From JAWLFI01 sp964525165 (lineage in GTDB: Bacteria > Bacteroidota > Bacteroidia > Chitinophagales > Saprospiraceae): a stretch of 64,000 nt of DNA. Below, one piece after another: positions 63,949 to 64,000 of this stretch (the stretch's first letter is position 1; each line of letters begins with the position of its first letter). A model generated the notes under the pieces. That model did no database searches. It saw only the letters and a program-made list of their open reading frames with translations, and had not been told where the DNA came from. The translations under genes and the position numbers were made by a program. The DNA is taken from NCBI GenBank assembly GCA_964525165.1, contig CAZGGG010000002.1:76950-140949 (forward strand), given 5' to 3'.

Positions 63949-64000
63949 TGGAGTGTCCCCAATTCTTAGGACAGCTTTAGTAGGTTTTTAAGTTAAACAA
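63949..64000. mobile_element. Probable insertion-sequence terminus (IS3-like), running off the window
   Basis: Reading rightward the sequence begins TGGAGTGTCCCCAATTCTTA and continues with GGACAG. A TG end followed by a TCCCCAAtT...GGACA block is how terminal inverted repeats of many IS3-family elements look. It begins exactly where the lipoprotein signal peptide is lost. No transposase is visible in the remaining 40 nt. Confidence 0.5.

Overview
The window looks like a chromosomal segment of a Bacteroidota bacterium, most like the Saprospiria (Lewinella/Phaeodactylibacter-type) from its overall content. The phylum is well supported: several secreted proteins carry type IX secretion system (T9SS) sorting domains of both type A and type B, there is a giant SprB-like adhesin next to a PorP/SprF protein, Omp28-type and DUF6029-type envelope proteins are present, and upstream regions repeatedly show the TAnnTTTG -7 element of Bacteroidota promoters. 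The family-level placement is inference. No rRNA, tRNA, CRISPR array or prophage is visible.

Layout. 1-6393 (mostly minus): dihydrolipoamide dehydrogenase (partial), RicT/PSP1-type protein, DNA polymerase III delta', a 6-pyruvoyl-tetrahydropterin synthase/QueD homologue (plus), and two T9SS cargo proteins. 6566-10327 (plus): an FAD/NAD oxidoreductase coupled to a membrane polyferredoxin, then folE. 10364-15728 (minus): the ATP synthase operon atpB-E-F-H-A-G without atpD/atpC. 16083-20814 (minus): pheT, a coiled-coil protein, zapA and rny. 20894-24052: Omp28-type lipoprotein, DUF6029-type outer-membrane protein and a divergent TlpA thioredoxin. 24343-31625 (minus): Uup-type ABC-F, Prc protease, membrane pyrophosphatase, nitroreductase. 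31717-44224 (minus): a surface-adhesin locus (2283-aa adhesin, PorP/SprF, OmpA-PD40 protein) followed by a beta-CASP nuclease and a secreted esterase. 44363-46072: gltX and a 58-aa protein. 46280-64000: mixed accessory genes, including a large T9SS propeller protein, a GH3-family enzyme, a CoA-transferase and lipoproteins with propeller folds. The last gene appears to be cut at its 5' end by an insertion-sequence terminus at the window edge.

The most unusual signal is not a gene. The word GCCTTTCGGCAAA, usually followed by AG or TG, occurs about nine times in 64 kb, on both strands, in coding and intergenic DNA and in different reading frames. That is far above chance and resembles the way DNA-uptake sequences or highly iterated motifs behave. 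Other points are a pair of near-identical GC-rich palindromes behind the rny operon (one acting as a terminator), three small proteins not obvious from long-ORF searching, and two 10-N scaffold gaps. Each gap is flanked by a short duplicated sequence that shows the interrupted gene is really continuous.
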